From contig JAPOHK010000045.1 in NCBI GenBank assembly GCA_029979485.1, positions 1 to 7,218 on the forward strand: a stretch of DNA of 7,218 nt, given 5' to 3'. A program made the translations under genes and the position numbers. The notes beneath the pieces are model-generated. The model had not been told where the DNA came from and made no database searches. It worked only from the letters and a program-made list of their open reading frames with translations. Of the stretch, positions 6,510 through 7,218 are shown one piece after another. Source of the DNA: Candidatus Planktophila limnetica. GTDB taxonomy: Bacteria; Actinomycetota; Actinomycetes; Nanopelagicales; Nanopelagicaceae. Positions within the stretch are counted from its first letter, which is position 1, and the number at the start of each line of letters is the position of its first letter.

Positions 6510-7218
6510 ACACATTAATTGATACATATGGCCGTGTTCATCGCAACCTACGCGTTTCACTGACAGATCGCTGCAACCTTCGCTGCACCTATTGCATGCC
6601 ACATGATTTTGCTTCGTGGTTACCTTCGGAGCATCAACTCACAACGGATGAACTTGTACGTGTAATTGAAATTGCAGTTAGTGAAGGAATTAATGAAGTT
6701 CGCTTAACTGGGGGAGAACCACTGCTTCGCCCAGACATTGTTGAAATTGTTTCGCGTATAAACGCGATCAAAAATGCGCCGACTTTGACGATGACTACAA
6801 ATGCTTTAACTCTGGAAAAAGTTGCAAAGCCTTTAGCAGATGCGGGATTAACTCGAATCAATATCAGCTTGGATACATTAGACAGAGATAGATTTAAGTT
6901 AATGACTCATCGCGATCGAATAGATGATGTATTTGCAGGAATCAAAGCAGCGCAAGTTGCGGGCATAAATCCCATAAAAATAAATGCAGTATTGCTCAAG
7001 GGCGTCAACGCTGATGAAGCACTCGCACTTCTTGAATGGGCACTTGCCAATAACTTGGCGCTACGTTTCATCGAACAGATGCCACTGGACGCCGGTGGAA
7101 TTTGGGAACGTTCATCACTCGTTACAGCAGATGATATCTACGCAGATTTATCTACTCGTTATGAGTTAATACCGTGTGATGGACGCGGATCATCTCCGGC
7201 CGAAGAGTTCTTTGTTAA
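6506..7218 (+). CDS. moaA: GTP 3',8-cyclase MoaA, 3'-truncated by the window end
   Basis: A radical-SAM enzyme that starts molybdenum-cofactor synthesis by cyclising GTP; its product goes to MoaC. The frame runs without a stop for 237 codons to the end of the window; full-length MoaA is about 330-350 residues, so about 100 are missing. The SAM-type iron-sulfur motif is C23-x3-C27-x2-C30 in DRCNLRCTYCMP. The SAM-binding GGEP is at 69-72, INISLDTL at 118-125, and LRFIEQMPLD at 186-195. The second cluster's cysteines and the C-terminal GG tail fall beyond the end. At 97-100 the usual TTNG reads TTNA. The ATG overlaps the moaE stop as ATGA (6506-6509), so translation is likely coupled. Closest resemblance from memory is to actinobacterial MoaA. 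Confidence 0.94.
   Translation, partial: MNTLIDTYGRVHRNLRVSLTDRCNLRCTYCMPHDFASWLPSEHQLTTDELVRVIEIAVSEGINEVRLTGGEPLLRPDIVEIVSRINAIKNAPTLTMTTNALTLEKVAKPLADAGLTRINISLDTLDRDRFKLMTHRDRIDDVFAGIKAAQVAGINPIKINAVLLKGVNADEALALLEWALANNLALRFIEQMPLDAGGIWERSSLVTADDIYADLSTRYELIPCDGRGSSPAEEFFV

Noticed and set aside
6228..6602. A 124-codon open frame on the minus strand across moaE and the start of moaA.
   Set aside because: It lies opposite two clear genes, is rich in Cys and resembles no family; it is a shadow frame. The 352-726 minus-strand frame is rejected for the same reason.
1..7218. A hidden mobile element, CRISPR array, tRNA or phage-type system.
   Set aside because: The window is almost fully covered by recognisable metabolic genes on one strand; I saw no spaced repeats, transposase-like frames, target-site duplications or tRNA-like folds.

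Overview
The window reads entirely from the + strand and holds two transcription units divided by a strong hairpin terminator. Base composition is moderate to low (two lines counted by hand gave about 38% and 48% G+C). The proteins nonetheless look actinobacterial: the Gfo/Idh/MocA plus TIM-barrel pair, MoaA and Mog all resemble high-GC actinobacterial versions as I remember them. Low GC, tight packing and actinobacterial proteins together fit a streamlined freshwater actinobacterium (acI / Nanopelagicales, Planktophila-like). That is an inference; I could not run a search.

Region 1 (1-4523) is one apparent operon. It contains the 3' part of a LIV/HAAT-type periplasmic-binding-protein gene, two ATPase genes of the LivG and LivF type, a Gfo/Idh/MocA oxidoreductase and a sugar-phosphate-isomerase/epimerase-like TIM barrel. 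Gaps are 6, -8, 21 and 12 nt. No permease gene (LivH/LivM) lies between the binding protein and the ATPases, so if present they are upstream of the window. The arrangement suggests an imported polyol, sugar or glycoside that is oxidised by the dehydrogenase and then isomerised or cleaved by the TIM barrel, rather than plain amino-acid uptake. The binding-protein gene has very strong codon bias, and a perfect 15-bp inverted repeat lies in the first part of livG, just past its stop. Together they suggest a built-in mechanism for making more binding protein than ATPase.

Region 2 (4524-4614) is the only non-coding stretch of note. It holds a long hairpin with a T-run, followed at once by a -10-like TATTAT placed so that transcription would start on the A of the mobA ATG (a leaderless transcript).

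Region 3 (4615-7218) is a molybdenum-cofactor operon: mobA, moaC, mog/moaB, moaE and a moaA cut by the window end. Every junction is a 4- or 8-nt stop/start overlap. MoaC and MoaA make cyclic pyranopterin monophosphate, MoaE is the large subunit of molybdopterin synthase, Mog activates molybdopterin by adenylylation, and MobA adds GMP. The small synthase subunit MoaD and the molybdenum-insertion protein MoeA are not in the window. No mobile elements, CRISPR arrays, tRNAs or rRNAs were seen.
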